A stretch of 64,000 nucleotides of DNA from an uncultured Lachnospiraceae bacterium (GCA_910585215.1 CAJUDQ010000004.1:33580-97579); one strand, 5' to 3'. Numbered from the stretch's first letter, positions 48,607 through 58,463 are shown. The notes: generated from the sequence alone by a model not told the origin. Numbers and translations are program-made.

Positions 48607-50454
48607 TTATATCTGCTTTCCTGAAAATTGTGTCATATACAACTCATAATATCTTCCCTGTTGTCTGATTAATTCCTCATGATTTCCGGTTTCTACAATT
48701 TTTCCCTGGTCCAGTACTACAATAAAATCCGCATCCCTGATTGTTGACAGTCTGTGAGCAATAATCAGACTCGTACGGTCTTTCATCAAATTTACCATCG
48801 CATCCTGAATATTCTTTTCTGTTCTTGTATCCACGCTTGAAGTTGCCTCGTCTAAAATCAGTATTTTCGGATTGGCAAGTACTGCCCTTGAAATAGATAA
48901 AAGCTGTCTCTGACCCTGCGAAAGATTCTGGCCGGACTCGGAAAGCATGGTTTCATAACCTTTTTCCATATGTGAAATCATTCTGTCACAGCAGCCAATT
49001 TTTGCTGCCTGTTCAATCTGTTCATCCGAAGCATTAATATCTGCATACTTTAAATTGTTTTTAATCGTATCTGAAAATAATACGGTATCCTGAAGTACAA
49101 TGGCAATATTCCGGCGCAATTCCTCAAGAGAAATATCCCGAATATCCACACCGTCTATCAGAATCCTTCCACTATCCGTATCATAAAAACGCATAAGCAG
49201 ATTTACCACAGTAGTTTTTCCACTTCCGGTCGCTCCCACCAGTGCAACTTTATGTCCCGCACGTACATTTAAAGTAAAATCATATAATACCTGCTTTTCC
49301 GGCACATAAGAAAAATCCACATGTTCAAAAGATATGACGCCCTTCCCCTCCGGCATGATATCAGAACAATTTTCTTCCAGACAGCTCTCTGTCTGTTCGT
49401 CCATAATGTCAAATACTCTTTCTGCTCCGGCAAGCGCTGTCTGAATCTGCGCATAAAGCTGAGCAATCTCATTAATCGGCCGGCCAAATTGTCTCGCATA
49501 GACAATAAAAGCAGAAATCATACCCACCGATACAATCTCTTCAATTGCAAAAAATCCTCCAAAAGCAGCGATAATCACAAAACCAATATTATTTACCACA
49601 TTCATAACAGGTCCCATGGAACCCCCGATAATTTCTGCAATAATTCCTGTCTTTGTCATATCATCAGAAATCTGGTTAAACTCCTCTATTACTCTGTCTT
49701 GTCTGTTGTAGGCCACTACGGTTTTATATCCGGTAATATTTTCTTCTGTCGCGCTGTTTAACTCTCCTAAAAGCTCCTGCCTTTTCAGGAAAAAACGCCT
49801 CATATTTTTTGACAGAGTTTTGGTAACTATTACCGTCAATACCACAGTTATACAGGACAGCAATGCAAGCTGCCAGCACAGATAAAACATCATAATGACA
49901 GTTCCTGCAATCGTTAAAATACCGGAAACAAGAGAGCTTAAAGATTGAGAAACCGTATTGGAGATATTCTCCACATCATTTGTCATACGGCTCATTACAT
50001 CTCCATGCGGATGTGTATCAAGATATTTTATCGGAAGATGTACAATTTTATCAAATAAGTCCTCCCTCATTCTTTTTACAATGTGCTGGCTTAAATGGGC
50101 ACTCAGCACACTTTGAATAAGACTGCACACCGTATAGATTCCATAGACTATCAGCATAATGACAAGAATTTTTCCAACGTTGTCAAATTTATGTTTTGTA
50201 ATAAAATCAATTGCTTCACTTTGAAGTTTTGGTGCATAAACGGAACATATCACCATAACAGTGACTGCTGCCAAAAGCACTCCCACGATTTTCTTTTCGC
50301 CTCCAAAATACAGAAATAATCTTTTGAGCGTTCTTTTCTTATCCTTTGCTTTTTCTATATTCTGCATGCCCATAGGACCACCCGGTCCCCGTCTTCCGCC
50401 TGGTCCCATACGAAGCTCCTGTGGTGCATTTGTTCTTTTCTGCTCATTGCTCAC
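48607..50454 (-). CDS. Heterodimeric ABC exporter, catalytic-site half
   Basis: 615 residues from the GTG at 50454. GGGAGG eight bases upstream sets it, while a GTG at 50463 overlaps that site. An N-terminal Gly/Pro/Met-rich tail (GPGGRRGPGGPMG) precedes six transmembrane helices (about 50-340) and the nucleotide-binding domain: Walker A GATGSGKTTV, signature LSQGQRQLL (variant), Walker B ILILDEATSSVD with the catalytic Glu. Paired with the upstream half, whose Walker B Glu is Asp, it should form one competent and one degenerate ATP site, as in BmrCD-like multidrug exporters. Its start overlaps the partner's end. Confidence 0.9.
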   Translation of the reverse strand: MSNEQKRTNAPQELRMGPGGRRGPGGPMGMQNIEKAKDKKRTLKRLFLYFGGEKKIVGVLLAAVTVMVICSVYAPKLQSEAIDFITKHKFDNVGKILVIMLIVYGIYTVCSLIQSVLSAHLSQHIVKRMREDLFDKIVHLPIKYLDTHPHGDVMSRMTNDVENISNTVSQSLSSLVSGILTIAGTVIMMFYLCWQLALLSCITVVLTVIVTKTLSKNMRRFFLKRQELLGELNSATEENITGYKTVVAYNRQDRVIEEFNQISDDMTKTGIIAEIIGGSMGPVMNVVNNIGFVIIAAFGGFFAIEEIVSVGMISAFIVYARQFGRPINEIAQLYAQIQTALAGAERVFDIMDEQTESCLEENCSDIMPEGKGVISFEHVDFSYVPEKQVLYDFTLNVRAGHKVALVGATGSGKTTVVNLLMRFYDTDSGRILIDGVDIRDISLEELRRNIAIVLQDTVLFSDTIKNNLKYADINASDEQIEQAAKIGCCDRMISHMEKGYETMLSESGQNLSQGQRQLLSISRAVLANPKILILDEATSSVDTRTEKNIQDAMVNLMKDRTSLIIAHRLSTIRDADFIVVLDQGKIVETGNHEELIRQQGRYYELYMTQFSGKQI

Positions 50455-52195
50455 CCTGTTCACCTCCCGACTTTAACTGTGATGTATAAATATCCCTGTA
50501 AATATCACTGGTTTCCATAAGCTCCTTATGTGTTCCACAGGCGGCAATTTTTCCATTGTCAATAACGGCGATTCTATCTGCATTTTTCACAGAAGCAATT
50601 CTCTGAGCAATCACAATTTTTGTCACATCTTTATATTCTCTGTTTAATGCCTCATATAACTGTGCTTCTGTCTTTAAATCCAGTGCGCTGGTCGAATCAT
50701 CAAATATCAGAATATCCGCGTTTTTCAAAACGGCGCGGCTGATAGCAATCCGCTGTTTCTGACCACCTGACAGACTCATGCCTTTTTCCGCAACTAATGT
50801 ATCGTATTCTTTTGGCTGAGCTTTTATAAATTCTTCTGCCTGAGCAATATGCGCTGCATGTTCAACCTCCTCCTGTGATGCCTTTTCTCTGCCCCATAAA
50901 ATATTATTGCGGATACTTGTGCTGAATAATTCACTTTTTTGAAGAGCGATTGCTATTTTTTCCCGAAGCTCACCAAGTTTATATTTTCTGACATCCACAT
51001 CGTCTACAAGTACCTCTCCCTCTGTGACATCATAAAATCTCGGTATCAGATTCACAAGACTGGATTTTCCACAGCCGGTAGCTCCAAGAATTGCAAAAGT
51101 TTCTCCAGGAAAAACAGTCAGATTGATATTTTTTAAAACCCCGTCACCCACAGACTGCGGATAAGCAAAGGAAACATTTCGAAACTCCACTTTTCCTCTT
51201 GAATCTTCACCAGTCAAAGGAACCCCTTTCCCATCTGAAATGACGGGGTCGCAGAGAAGTACTTCTTTCAGACGCCCGAAAGATGCCATTCCTCTTGATA
51301 CATTCTGAAAAATCATTGCCAGCATAACTACGCTGTTTAAAATCTGAGTTAAATAGGTAATCGCGGCCATTACATTGCCCGGCGTAGTATATTCTCCCTG
51401 TACTCTTACAGAACCGATATAAATTACCGCCACAATAGAAATATTCATAATAATATTCATAAGGGGCATCATGTAGGATAACAGTACCAGCACATGAAGC
51501 TGTGTATTCACAAGCTCCGTATTGGCACTGCCAAAACGCTCTTTTTCATATTCTTCCCTAACATATGCCTTTACTACTCTCGCGCCTGTCACATTTTCCT
51601 GCATAACACTGTTTACTCTGTCCAGTTTTTTCTGAAGCACCAGAAACAGCGGATTTACCTTGGAAATAAAGAAAAAAACAATCAAAAGAACAACTGGAAA
51701 TGCGCAAAGAACTACAACGCCAAAGCTTAAGTCCAGAGTCAGCATAAAGACAATACCGCCAAAAAACAGCATACAGGTACGAACAAATCCACGAATACAC
51801 TGAGCGACCATATTCTGCACCTGTGTCACATCGTTGGTCACTCTGGTAATCAACGAACCGGTAGAAAATTTATCTGTCTGCTCCAGAGAGAGTGACATGA
51901 TTCTTTGAAAACAGTCCTTGCGAATATCATTTCCAAAATTCTGACTGCACAAATTTGCAAATACCCCTGAAAGCACACCAAATACACCGCCCAAAAACAC
52001 GATTCCTATCATCTGAAGCCCTGATGTCAGTACAATATGCATGTCGCCTATATTTCCATTATTCAGTCCCAGTACACCATTATCCACAATATTGCTCATC
52101 ATCCGCGGTTGAATAAGGTCCATCATAACCTCACCAATCATAAAAACAGGGGCTAAAAGCGCATAAAACCAGTATTTTTTCAAGTACTTTAACAT
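50444..52195 (-). CDS. Heterodimeric ABC exporter, degenerate-site half
   Basis: 583 residues: six transmembrane helices (about 1-315), then Walker A GATGCGKSSL, canonical signature LSGGQKQR, and Walker B ILIFDDSTSALD, with Asp instead of the catalytic Glu. The canonical signature here serves the partner's intact Walker A/B, while this protein's own site pairs with the partner's variant LSQGQ, which is the asymmetric arrangement known for BmrC/BmrD-type exporters. The substrate (drug, lipid or peptide) is unknown. GGAG lies before the ATG. It is probably co-transcribed with the second half and perhaps with the AI-2E family gene 33 bases upstream. Confidence 0.9.
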   Translation of the reverse strand: MLKYLKKYWFYALLAPVFMIGEVMMDLIQPRMMSNIVDNGVLGLNNGNIGDMHIVLTSGLQMIGIVFLGGVFGVLSGVFANLCSQNFGNDIRKDCFQRIMSLSLEQTDKFSTGSLITRVTNDVTQVQNMVAQCIRGFVRTCMLFFGGIVFMLTLDLSFGVVVLCAFPVVLLIVFFFISKVNPLFLVLQKKLDRVNSVMQENVTGARVVKAYVREEYEKERFGSANTELVNTQLHVLVLLSYMMPLMNIIMNISIVAVIYIGSVRVQGEYTTPGNVMAAITYLTQILNSVVMLAMIFQNVSRGMASFGRLKEVLLCDPVISDGKGVPLTGEDSRGKVEFRNVSFAYPQSVGDGVLKNINLTVFPGETFAILGATGCGKSSLVNLIPRFYDVTEGEVLVDDVDVRKYKLGELREKIAIALQKSELFSTSIRNNILWGREKASQEEVEHAAHIAQAEEFIKAQPKEYDTLVAEKGMSLSGGQKQRIAISRAVLKNADILIFDDSTSALDLKTEAQLYEALNREYKDVTKIVIAQRIASVKNADRIAVIDNGKIAACGTHKELMETSDIYRDIYTSQLKSGGEQGEQ

Positions 52196-52228
52196 CCTAA
52201 ATCTCCTTTTTACATTTCCTTTTGAAGC

Positions 52229-53461
52229 TTAAGAATCCAAATCCTGCTTTTTCGACTTCTTATCTTCTTCCTGCTTTTTTTCAGTAGTTTCACCTTTTTC
52301 AAAAATTTTTTTATAGTCATCTGTATGTGTAGGCAATTTCTGCTTTCTTAAAGAATATTCAGCCGTTCGTTTTACTATATAATAAAGAGTGGCAAACAAT
52401 GGCACTCCTATAATCATTCCTACAAAGCCAAGCAGCTTGCCAAACAGCAGCATTGCCACCATAACATAAAATGCTGACAGACCTGTGGAATTGCCAAGAA
52501 TACGAGGACCGATAATATTTCCGTCTACCTGCTGCAGTACAATAATAAATATCAAAAAAGCAATACATTTTCCTGGAGAAACCAGCAGAAGCAGGAAAGC
52601 ACTTGGCACGGCTCCGATAAATGGACCAAAGACCGGAATAATATTTGTCACTCCTACAATTACGCTGATTAACAAGGCATATGGCATGTTCATAATCATC
52701 AGACATACAAAACAGATAACGCCTATAATAAAAGAATCAAGAAGTTTTCCGGAAATAAAGCCTCCAAAAATTTTGTTTGCCTGTTGCAAGGTTTCTCCCA
52801 CCAGCCGGTTAAAGCGTTTGTTTTTGCTGACAGAATAAAATAATTTTCTGCACTGGGCCATATAATGTTCACGGTCCAGCAAGAGATAGATTGTTACAAT
52901 CACAGATACTATCATATTCAGCAAAGTCGAACCTACGGATAATACACTGTTTGCCAGAGTAGAAACTGTGGAAAACAGATTTGTTTTTATCCATGTTACA
53001 AGAGTGGTTTCTGCGGACTCTATCATCTGCAAAATAGTTGCAGCCACATCATCATCTGACTTCAGATATGTATTCAGTCTTTCAAGCTGAACTTCCAGCA
53101 TTTCTGGCAGGTCCTCTACAAGACTGCCAACACTCTCTGCAAGCTGTGGAATAATAAGGGCACAAAATAAACCCAATACAGCAAAAGCGAACAGCATTGT
53201 AAATAATACAGAAATTGCCCGTGAAAAATGCAAAAGCCGATTTGCCTTACAACACTGTCGTTCAAGAAATTTTGCAACCGGACACAACACATATGCCAGT
53301 ACTACTCCCGCTAATACCGGTCGAAGTCCTGACATAATCAGAGAAAAGAAAGCTTTTATCTCTTTATATCCGAATATTAAAAAGAAAAAAGAAATCGCCG
53401 CTGCCAGACTTCCAAAAATCACAGCACCCAGCTTCCAGTAAAATTTTTTATTTGGTTCCAT
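52229..53461 (-). CDS. AI-2E family (PerM/YdiK-type) membrane protein
   Basis: 410 residues from the ATG at 53461, ten bases after AGGAGG (the frame opens 12 codons earlier). About eight hydrophobic helices, with the family segments GLRPVLAGVVLAYVLCPVAK, GVTNIIPVFGPFIGAVPSA near 300 and GNIIGPRILGNSTGLSAFYV near 330. The C terminus is a charged Lys/Glu-rich tail. Family members have been proposed as autoinducer-2 exporters or ion antiporters; the substrate here is unknown. It lies upstream of the ABC exporter genes on the same strand. Confidence 0.9.
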   Translation of the reverse strand: MEPNKKFYWKLGAVIFGSLAAAISFFFLIFGYKEIKAFFSLIMSGLRPVLAGVVLAYVLCPVAKFLERQCCKANRLLHFSRAISVLFTMLFAFAVLGLFCALIIPQLAESVGSLVEDLPEMLEVQLERLNTYLKSDDDVAATILQMIESAETTLVTWIKTNLFSTVSTLANSVLSVGSTLLNMIVSVIVTIYLLLDREHYMAQCRKLFYSVSKNKRFNRLVGETLQQANKIFGGFISGKLLDSFIIGVICFVCLMIMNMPYALLISVIVGVTNIIPVFGPFIGAVPSAFLLLLVSPGKCIAFLIFIIVLQQVDGNIIGPRILGNSTGLSAFYVMVAMLLFGKLLGFVGMIIGVPLFATLYYIVKRTAEYSLRKQKLPTHTDDYKKIFEKGETTEKKQEEDKKSKKQDLDS

Positions 53462-53556
53462 AGTAGTAAATCCTCCTGATAGTATGCAATTATCCAAACT
53501 CTGACTGTTTTGTTGATTTAATCAGTCAAACCCTGATTGTCAAATATAATAAAAAC

Positions 53557-53600
53557 ATGGGATTGCCGCACTAAGTCATTTCTTAATACAACAGCCCCAT
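53557..53600 (-). terminator. Terminator of the chemoreceptor gene
   Basis: On minus: ATGGGGCTGTTG pairs imperfectly with CGGCAATCCCAT, enclosing a TTAAG/CTTA stem, then GTTTTTATTATATTTG. It is related in sequence to the terminators at 44.1 kb. Confidence 0.75.
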
Positions 53601-53611
53601 ATTTTCGCAGC

Positions 53612-54895
53612 CTATTTAATATCTACTTCGTGAATATATCCAACCAGCTCCTCTGATACCTCTACTACACGTTTGGTTACCTGATTGCAGTCTTCTACAA
53701 TCTCTCGGAACTGTTCCATATTCTCTGTAGTAATCTTCGCACTCTCTGCATTCTGTTCTGCAAAGTTTGTCAACGAATCAATACCGCCTTCAATTACATC
53801 GCTGTCTTCCTTTAATTCTCCGATTTCTGAACCAATACTGGAAATAGTGGCTCCTACCTGGTCAATTTCATAATTCAACTCTTTAAAAATTTCTTCCGTA
53901 CTTTTAATCTTCTCATTTTGAAGCGCCACTGCCTCAGATACTGTTTCTGCGGTCTGAACACTGACATTTGCATTGGCAGTCAAATCATTAATCAATTTAT
54001 TAATCTGCTGAGTGGATTCTCTGGACTGGTCTGCCAGAGTACGAATCTGCTCTGCTACGACTGCAAAGCCTTTTCCGTTTTCTCCTGCTCTTGCCGCCTC
54101 AATACTGGCATTCAGTGCCAAGAGATTGGTCTGACTGGAAATATCCGCGATAATTTCTGTCACAGTTTGAATCTGCTGTGCAGACTGATTGGTGACATCT
54201 GCCTGTTTTCGTACGCTCTCAATTTCTTCCCCACTCTTTTTGCTGATTTGAATCAGCTCACTCATAATCTGTTCCGCGGAATGATTACAATTCCCCATTT
54301 TATCCGCGCTCATATTTAACATTTCAATATTTTGAGAAATACGGGCAATGGACTGGCTGATGGACTCGATTTCATTTTTCATATTTGTCGTCTGGTCTGC
54401 CTGTGAAATAGTGTTTTTTGCAATGATTTCCACAGATTCACCAGCACTCTCCAGTGAATTTTTCATAGTTCCAAAAATTTCCTGAAACTCCTCTGAAACC
54501 TCTCCAAGCTCATTTGTCGCCATCTGAACCCCTGCCAACATGGTTGCCACTCCTTTGACAGCTGTCTGAATAAAGCAAATCATTTTTCCTACTTCACCAT
54601 TGCTCTGCGAAAGCTTCTCCATACGTCTTTCCAATTTACCATTGGCAAGCTCCTCTTCTGTCTTCTTGCCTGCTGCAAGCTGCATTTGGTCCAGAGTAGC
54701 TTTGACAATCCAGAAGATAGCAGCAAAAATAACTACAATCACCAGTTCTAGCAGAATAACAGCTATCAACGTGTTCACAATTCCTGCGTTTAAAAGCATT
54801 AAAACGATTACCTGCCAAGCCACAGCAGCCACCATAAAAGCGGCAAATATAGCAAGCACCTTACCCCAAATAGCATGTTTTTTCACTGATTCCAT
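53612..54895 (-). CDS. Methyl-accepting chemotaxis protein with minimal sensor
   Basis: 427 residues. Two hydrophobic helices (about 10-32 and 35-62) are separated by only a few residues, so there is no periplasmic ligand domain. The rest is coiled coil with the signalling hairpin QTNLLALNASIEAARAGENG (about 255-275) and AVVAEQIRTLADQSREST. It likely senses membrane or cytoplasmic state, or relays from a partner. Strong AGGAGG site. No che genes are nearby, and it has its own terminator. Whether the organism is motile cannot be told from this window. Confidence 0.9.
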   Translation of the reverse strand: MESVKKHAIWGKVLAIFAAFMVAAVAWQVIVLMLLNAGIVNTLIAVILLELVIVVIFAAIFWIVKATLDQMQLAAGKKTEEELANGKLERRMEKLSQSNGEVGKMICFIQTAVKGVATMLAGVQMATNELGEVSEEFQEIFGTMKNSLESAGESVEIIAKNTISQADQTTNMKNEIESISQSIARISQNIEMLNMSADKMGNCNHSAEQIMSELIQISKKSGEEIESVRKQADVTNQSAQQIQTVTEIIADISSQTNLLALNASIEAARAGENGKGFAVVAEQIRTLADQSRESTQQINKLINDLTANANVSVQTAETVSEAVALQNEKIKSTEEIFKELNYEIDQVGATISSIGSEIGELKEDSDVIEGGIDSLTNFAEQNAESAKITTENMEQFREIVEDCNQVTKRVVEVSEELVGYIHEVDIK

Positions 54896-54985
54896 ATCTT
54901 TCGTCCTCCTGTTTTAATTTGAAACATCTATTTACAAAAATTATAACACAAAGTCATTTATATGGCAATAAGGCAAAAAAATAAC

Positions 54986-55014
54986 TTGTTAAATTTCTGA
55001 TAGAATGTTATTAT
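54986..55014 (+). promoter_or_regulatory. Promoter of the nucleotidyltransferase-HD pair
   Basis: -35 TTGTTA (54986-54991), 17-base spacer, -10 TATTAT (55009-55014), 35 bases before the ATG at 55049. Confidence 0.6.
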
Positions 55015-55048
55015 CTCTATAATTATTTGAAAAGAGAGGACTCTGACT

Positions 55049-56083
55049 ATGAACTTAAAACAGATAAAACAGGCTCTTTCCTCTGAGCATTATACCTTTT
55101 TAAAGGAAAATCCACATCTTGGAAAAAATATTTTTCTGATTGGGCTTGGAGGCAGTCACGCATATGGAATGGAAAAGGAAAACTCTGACCTTGACCTTCG
55201 CGGAATTGCCTTCAATTCAAAAAGAGAGATTCTTTTAGGCGAAGATTTTGAACAGGTAACAGAGACAGAAAAAACAGATACTACCATTTATTCCTTTCAT
55301 AAAATTTTAAAGCTCCTTGCCTCTAGCAATCCGAATACAATTGAAATACTTGGATTAAAACCGGAGCAGTATTTGTATATTACAGATATTGGAAAAGAAC
55401 TGGTGGACAACCGAAAGATGTTTTTATCTAAAATCTGTATCCACACCTTTGCCGGTTATGCAATTGCACAGCTTCGCCGTCTGGAAAACAAATCTGCAAG
55501 ACTTGCCAGTCAAAGCAAACAGGAAGAGCATATATTAAATAGTATTCAAAATGCACAATATGATTTTAAACACAGATACTATCCATATAACGCCGGTGAT
55601 ATCATGTTGTATATTGATACTGCTGTTCAGGAAGGATATCAGACCGAAATTTTTATGGATATAAACCTCCGCCACTATCCTCTGAGAGACTGGACAGGTA
55701 TGTGGAATGAAATGAAAGCAATTGCAGGAAGCTATGCCAAAATAGGAAAAAGAAATGAAAAGGCAATCGAACATAACAAACTTGGAAAACATATGGCACA
55801 TTTGATTCGCCTTTATATGATGTGTATTGATATTCTTGAAAAAGAGGAGATTATTACCTGTCGTACACAAGAGCATGAACTTTTAATGTCCATTCGAAAT
55901 GGAGAGTATCTTGACGAAAACCGACAGCCGACAGATACATTTTATGAACTGCTGCAGGATTATGAAAAACGTTTTGAATATGCAAAAAAGAATACTTCTC
56001 TGCCAGATATACCAGATTATAAAAAAATTGATGAATTTAAAATATATGTAAATGAAAAAATTATAAAGGGGGAAATTATATGA
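55049..56083 (+). CDS. Nucleotidyltransferase (RlaP/PF10127-type)
   Basis: 344 residues. The polymerase-beta fold motif is GGSHAYGMEKENSDLDLRGI near 38-57, with G-S and the D-x-D metal pair, then TTIYSFHKILKLLASSNPN and NTIEILGL typical of the PF10127 group. Later residues (about 100-260) are helical and rich in charged residues. Members are linked in other genomes to RNA ligases and RNA end processing, but no specific reaction is proved. Its stop overlaps the start of an HD-domain gene by four bases (ATGA), so the two are made together. AGAGAGGA site upstream. Confidence 0.82.
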   Translation: MNLKQIKQALSSEHYTFLKENPHLGKNIFLIGLGGSHAYGMEKENSDLDLRGIAFNSKREILLGEDFEQVTETEKTDTTIYSFHKILKLLASSNPNTIEILGLKPEQYLYITDIGKELVDNRKMFLSKICIHTFAGYAIAQLRRLENKSARLASQSKQEEHILNSIQNAQYDFKHRYYPYNAGDIMLYIDTAVQEGYQTEIFMDINLRHYPLRDWTGMWNEMKAIAGSYAKIGKRNEKAIEHNKLGKHMAHLIRLYMMCIDILEKEEIITCRTQEHELLMSIRNGEYLDENRQPTDTFYELLQDYEKRFEYAKKNTSLPDIPDYKKIDEFKIYVNEKIIKGEII

Positions 56084-56856
56084 ATACAGAAATTGCACAG
56101 CTGATTATACAGGAATTGAACAAATACGGTCAAAACCGTATTTTGAATACAGAAAAGAAAACAGAAAAAAATCCTGAATGGTTTATAAAATACATTCCTG
56201 AGCTTTCGGACTGTGTCGGTTTTTGTCAGAACAATCCCTATCATGTCTATGATGTATTTTCCCACACAATACATGCACTGGAAAGCTGCACATCGGATGA
56301 CAGTATTGTAAAACTGGCGGTTTTATTTCACGATATCGCCAAGCCCTGCTGCTACTCTGAAGATGTAAATGGTATTGGGCATTTTTACCGCCATGCAATG
56401 GTTGGAGCAAATATGACGAATGAAATTATGAAAAAATTGGGATTTGAAAAAGATATCAGAGAAAAAACAGTACAGCTTATCCATTATCATGATGCTGTTT
56501 TTAAGGCAAACAGAAAAAATATCAGAAAATGGATTCAAAAAATTGGAAAAGACCAGTTTGAAAGGCTGTTGTCCGTCCGACGGGCAGATATTATGGGGCA
56601 CAATCCTGCCTGCCATGAAAAGGACTGTGCCAATCTGGATAAAACAGAAGAACTGTTTGATAAAATTCTGACGGAAAGGTCAGAAGAAACAAAGATAAAG
56701 CTTGCTATTAGTGGAAAAGATTTAATAGCTGTGGGCTATACCCCCGGAAAAGAGCTCGGAGCAGTACTGAAAGCTCTGGAGAGGCAGGCAGCGGCCGGAG
56801 AAATCGAAAACAGCAGAGAAGCGCTGTTAAAAACCTTACAAACCAATATCACATAA
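56080..56856 (+). CDS. HD-domain phosphohydrolase, tRNA-CCA-enzyme-like
   Basis: 258 residues. HD metal motif: HVYDVFSHTIHALE (His), LAVLFHDIAKP (His-Asp), GHFYRHAMVGANM and LIHYHDA. The order and the following RKWIQKIGKDQFERLLSVRR, then ADIMGHNP, resemble the HD region found at the C-terminal side of some bacterial CCA-adding enzymes, which is a separate protein here. That domain can have 2',3'-cyclic phosphodiesterase or phosphatase activity. The coupled nucleotidyltransferase gene upstream makes a split nucleotidyltransferase/HD pair plausible. The last 21 bases overlap the convergent deacetylase gene. Confidence 0.82.
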   Translation: MNTEIAQLIIQELNKYGQNRILNTEKKTEKNPEWFIKYIPELSDCVGFCQNNPYHVYDVFSHTIHALESCTSDDSIVKLAVLFHDIAKPCCYSEDVNGIGHFYRHAMVGANMTNEIMKKLGFEKDIREKTVQLIHYHDAVFKANRKNIRKWIQKIGKDQFERLLSVRRADIMGHNPACHEKDCANLDKTEELFDKILTERSEETKIKLAISGKDLIAVGYTPGKELGAVLKALERQAAAGEIENSREALLKTLQTNIT

Positions 56857-57657
56857 ATAAGTAATTTGCCCACCCTTTGCTTCTATGATTTTTTTATCTA
56901 TTTCTACCCATACAGACTGAACTGACGGATTGTATACAAATTCGCCACTGACAGAATACTGCAACCGGCTGGCAGCTTCCATATAATCTACAATTTCTAT
57001 ATTGGAAGCATACCAGATATCATCTCTTCCACCAATGCTTCTGCAAAACTCTTCCATAAGCTCCCAGTTATCTTTTTGCGTAAATTCATAGCTGTGCCCC
57101 CAGACATACATCATATACAAATATTGTGTTTTGGAAAGCTCTTTAAACTGTTGAGCATATTCAAGCAGATTGCAGTTATGGTGACAGGTGGCATTCCATG
57201 TCAGAAAATTATCCGGCATGGCAAAACTGCCTGTACTTGTCACTGTTCGAGCATAGCGGATGCCTGCCGCCGGCAGATATTTTACAATTTCCTCAGAAAA
57301 AGAACCGTTTGGATAAGACAATCCCCTCACAGGATATCCTACCACTTTTTCAAGCGCCCTTCTGTCTTCTAAAATCTGCTGCATCACCTGCTCAACAGGA
57401 CATCTTGCAATTGTCGGGTGAAGGTAAGTATGACAGGACACTTCATGTCCCTGATATAATCTGGCACATTCTGACAGAGGGATTCGGTCTGCAAAAAGTC
57501 CAGCGTTTATATGAAAGGTTCCCTTTATCCCATATTCATTAAAAATAGAGACAAGCCGCCGGTCCTCGACTCTGCCGTCGTCATAGCTCATAGTTAATAC
57601 TTTATGTTTTCCTTTTGGAAAACAGGTATAGATTACGTGAAGATTTTTTTCGTTCAT
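56836..57657 (-). CDS. Polysaccharide deacetylase (NodB/CE4 type)
   Basis: 273 residues. CE4 motifs: VLTMSYDDGRVED (general-base Asp and metal Asp, about 21), CHTYLHPTIA (H-x3-HP metal ligands, about 76) and RGLSYPNGSFSEE, where the third motif has the less usual S-YPNG-x-F form. No signal peptide, so it may act in the cytoplasm or be released otherwise. It could deacetylate small glycans or related N-acyl substrates. The C-terminal 60 residues (SRLQYSVSGEFVYNPS...) form an extra beta region. Its 3' end overlaps the HD gene on the other strand, with no terminator between. Confidence 0.85.
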   Translation of the reverse strand: MNEKNLHVIYTCFPKGKHKVLTMSYDDGRVEDRRLVSIFNEYGIKGTFHINAGLFADRIPLSECARLYQGHEVSCHTYLHPTIARCPVEQVMQQILEDRRALEKVVGYPVRGLSYPNGSFSEEIVKYLPAAGIRYARTVTSTGSFAMPDNFLTWNATCHHNCNLLEYAQQFKELSKTQYLYMMYVWGHSYEFTQKDNWELMEEFCRSIGGRDDIWYASNIEIVDYMEAASRLQYSVSGEFVYNPSVQSVWVEIDKKIIEAKGGQITYLCDIGL

Positions 57658-57737
57658 TTGTTTCCTTCCTTTCTATATGAAATCTGCCATTTGAATTTCT
57701 CAATTAAATTTATGGAAGCTTTTTGTCTGCTCTCTAT

Positions 57738-58463
57738 TTAGATTACTGCAGCTATGTTTTCAAATACTTCCCCTATTTTTCCCTTTATTACCAAATCCGC
57801 TACAGCATCTCTTGAAGTAGGCGCAAGATTTATCAAAACCATTTTATTTCCTTTATAATAGTCAATCATCCCCGCCGCCGGATAAACGACAAGCGATGTC
57901 CCGCCTACAATCAGCATATCTGCATGTTTTAACTCATACACTGCCTGATTTATCGTATCTGTATCAAGTCCTTCCTCATACAGCACAACATCCGGTTTTA
58001 TGGTTCCCCCACATTCACATTTTGGTACTCCTTTACTTCGCACTACATCCTCGAGAGAATAAAATTTTTTACATTTTTCGCAATAATTTCTGTGTATACT
58101 TCCATGTAGTTCTAAAACTTTCTTGCTTCCCGCCATTTGATGCAGCCCGTCGATATTTTGCGTAATCACGGCGCTCAGCTTTCCTTTTTCTTCAAGCTTG
58201 GCCAGAGCCTTGTGGGCAGAGTTTGGCTTTGCTTCCTGATAAATCATTCTATCCTTATAGAACCGATAAAATTCCTCCGGATTTCTTTTATAAAACGAAT
58301 GGCTGATAATTGTTTCCGGCGGATATGCATATTTCTGATTATACAGGCCGTCTACGCTTCGAAAATCCGGAATCCCACTTTCTGTAGACACTCCCGCACC
58401 TCCAAAAAACACAATCCTTTTTGATTCTTCTATCCACTGTTTCAAAGTTTCCATTTCATTCAT
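57738..58463 (-). CDS. cobB: NAD-dependent protein deacylase (sirtuin, CobB type)
   Basis: 241 residues from the ATG at 58463. AAGGAAGG upstream decides against a GTG at 58484 that overlaps it. Sirtuin motifs: FFGGAGVSTESGIPDFRS, VITQNIDGLHQMAGS, the catalytic His in ELHGSIHR, two zinc Cys pairs (CEKC and CECGG), and GGTSLVVYPAAG. It removes acyl groups from lysines using NAD+. Full-length and apparently intact. It stands alone on the minus strand, divergent from rqcH. Confidence 0.92.
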   Translation of the reverse strand: MNEMETLKQWIEESKRIVFFGGAGVSTESGIPDFRSVDGLYNQKYAYPPETIISHSFYKRNPEEFYRFYKDRMIYQEAKPNSAHKALAKLEEKGKLSAVITQNIDGLHQMAGSKKVLELHGSIHRNYCEKCKKFYSLEDVVRSKGVPKCECGGTIKPDVVLYEEGLDTDTINQAVYELKHADMLIVGGTSLVVYPAAGMIDYYKGNKMVLINLAPTSRDAVADLVIKGKIGEVFENIAAVI

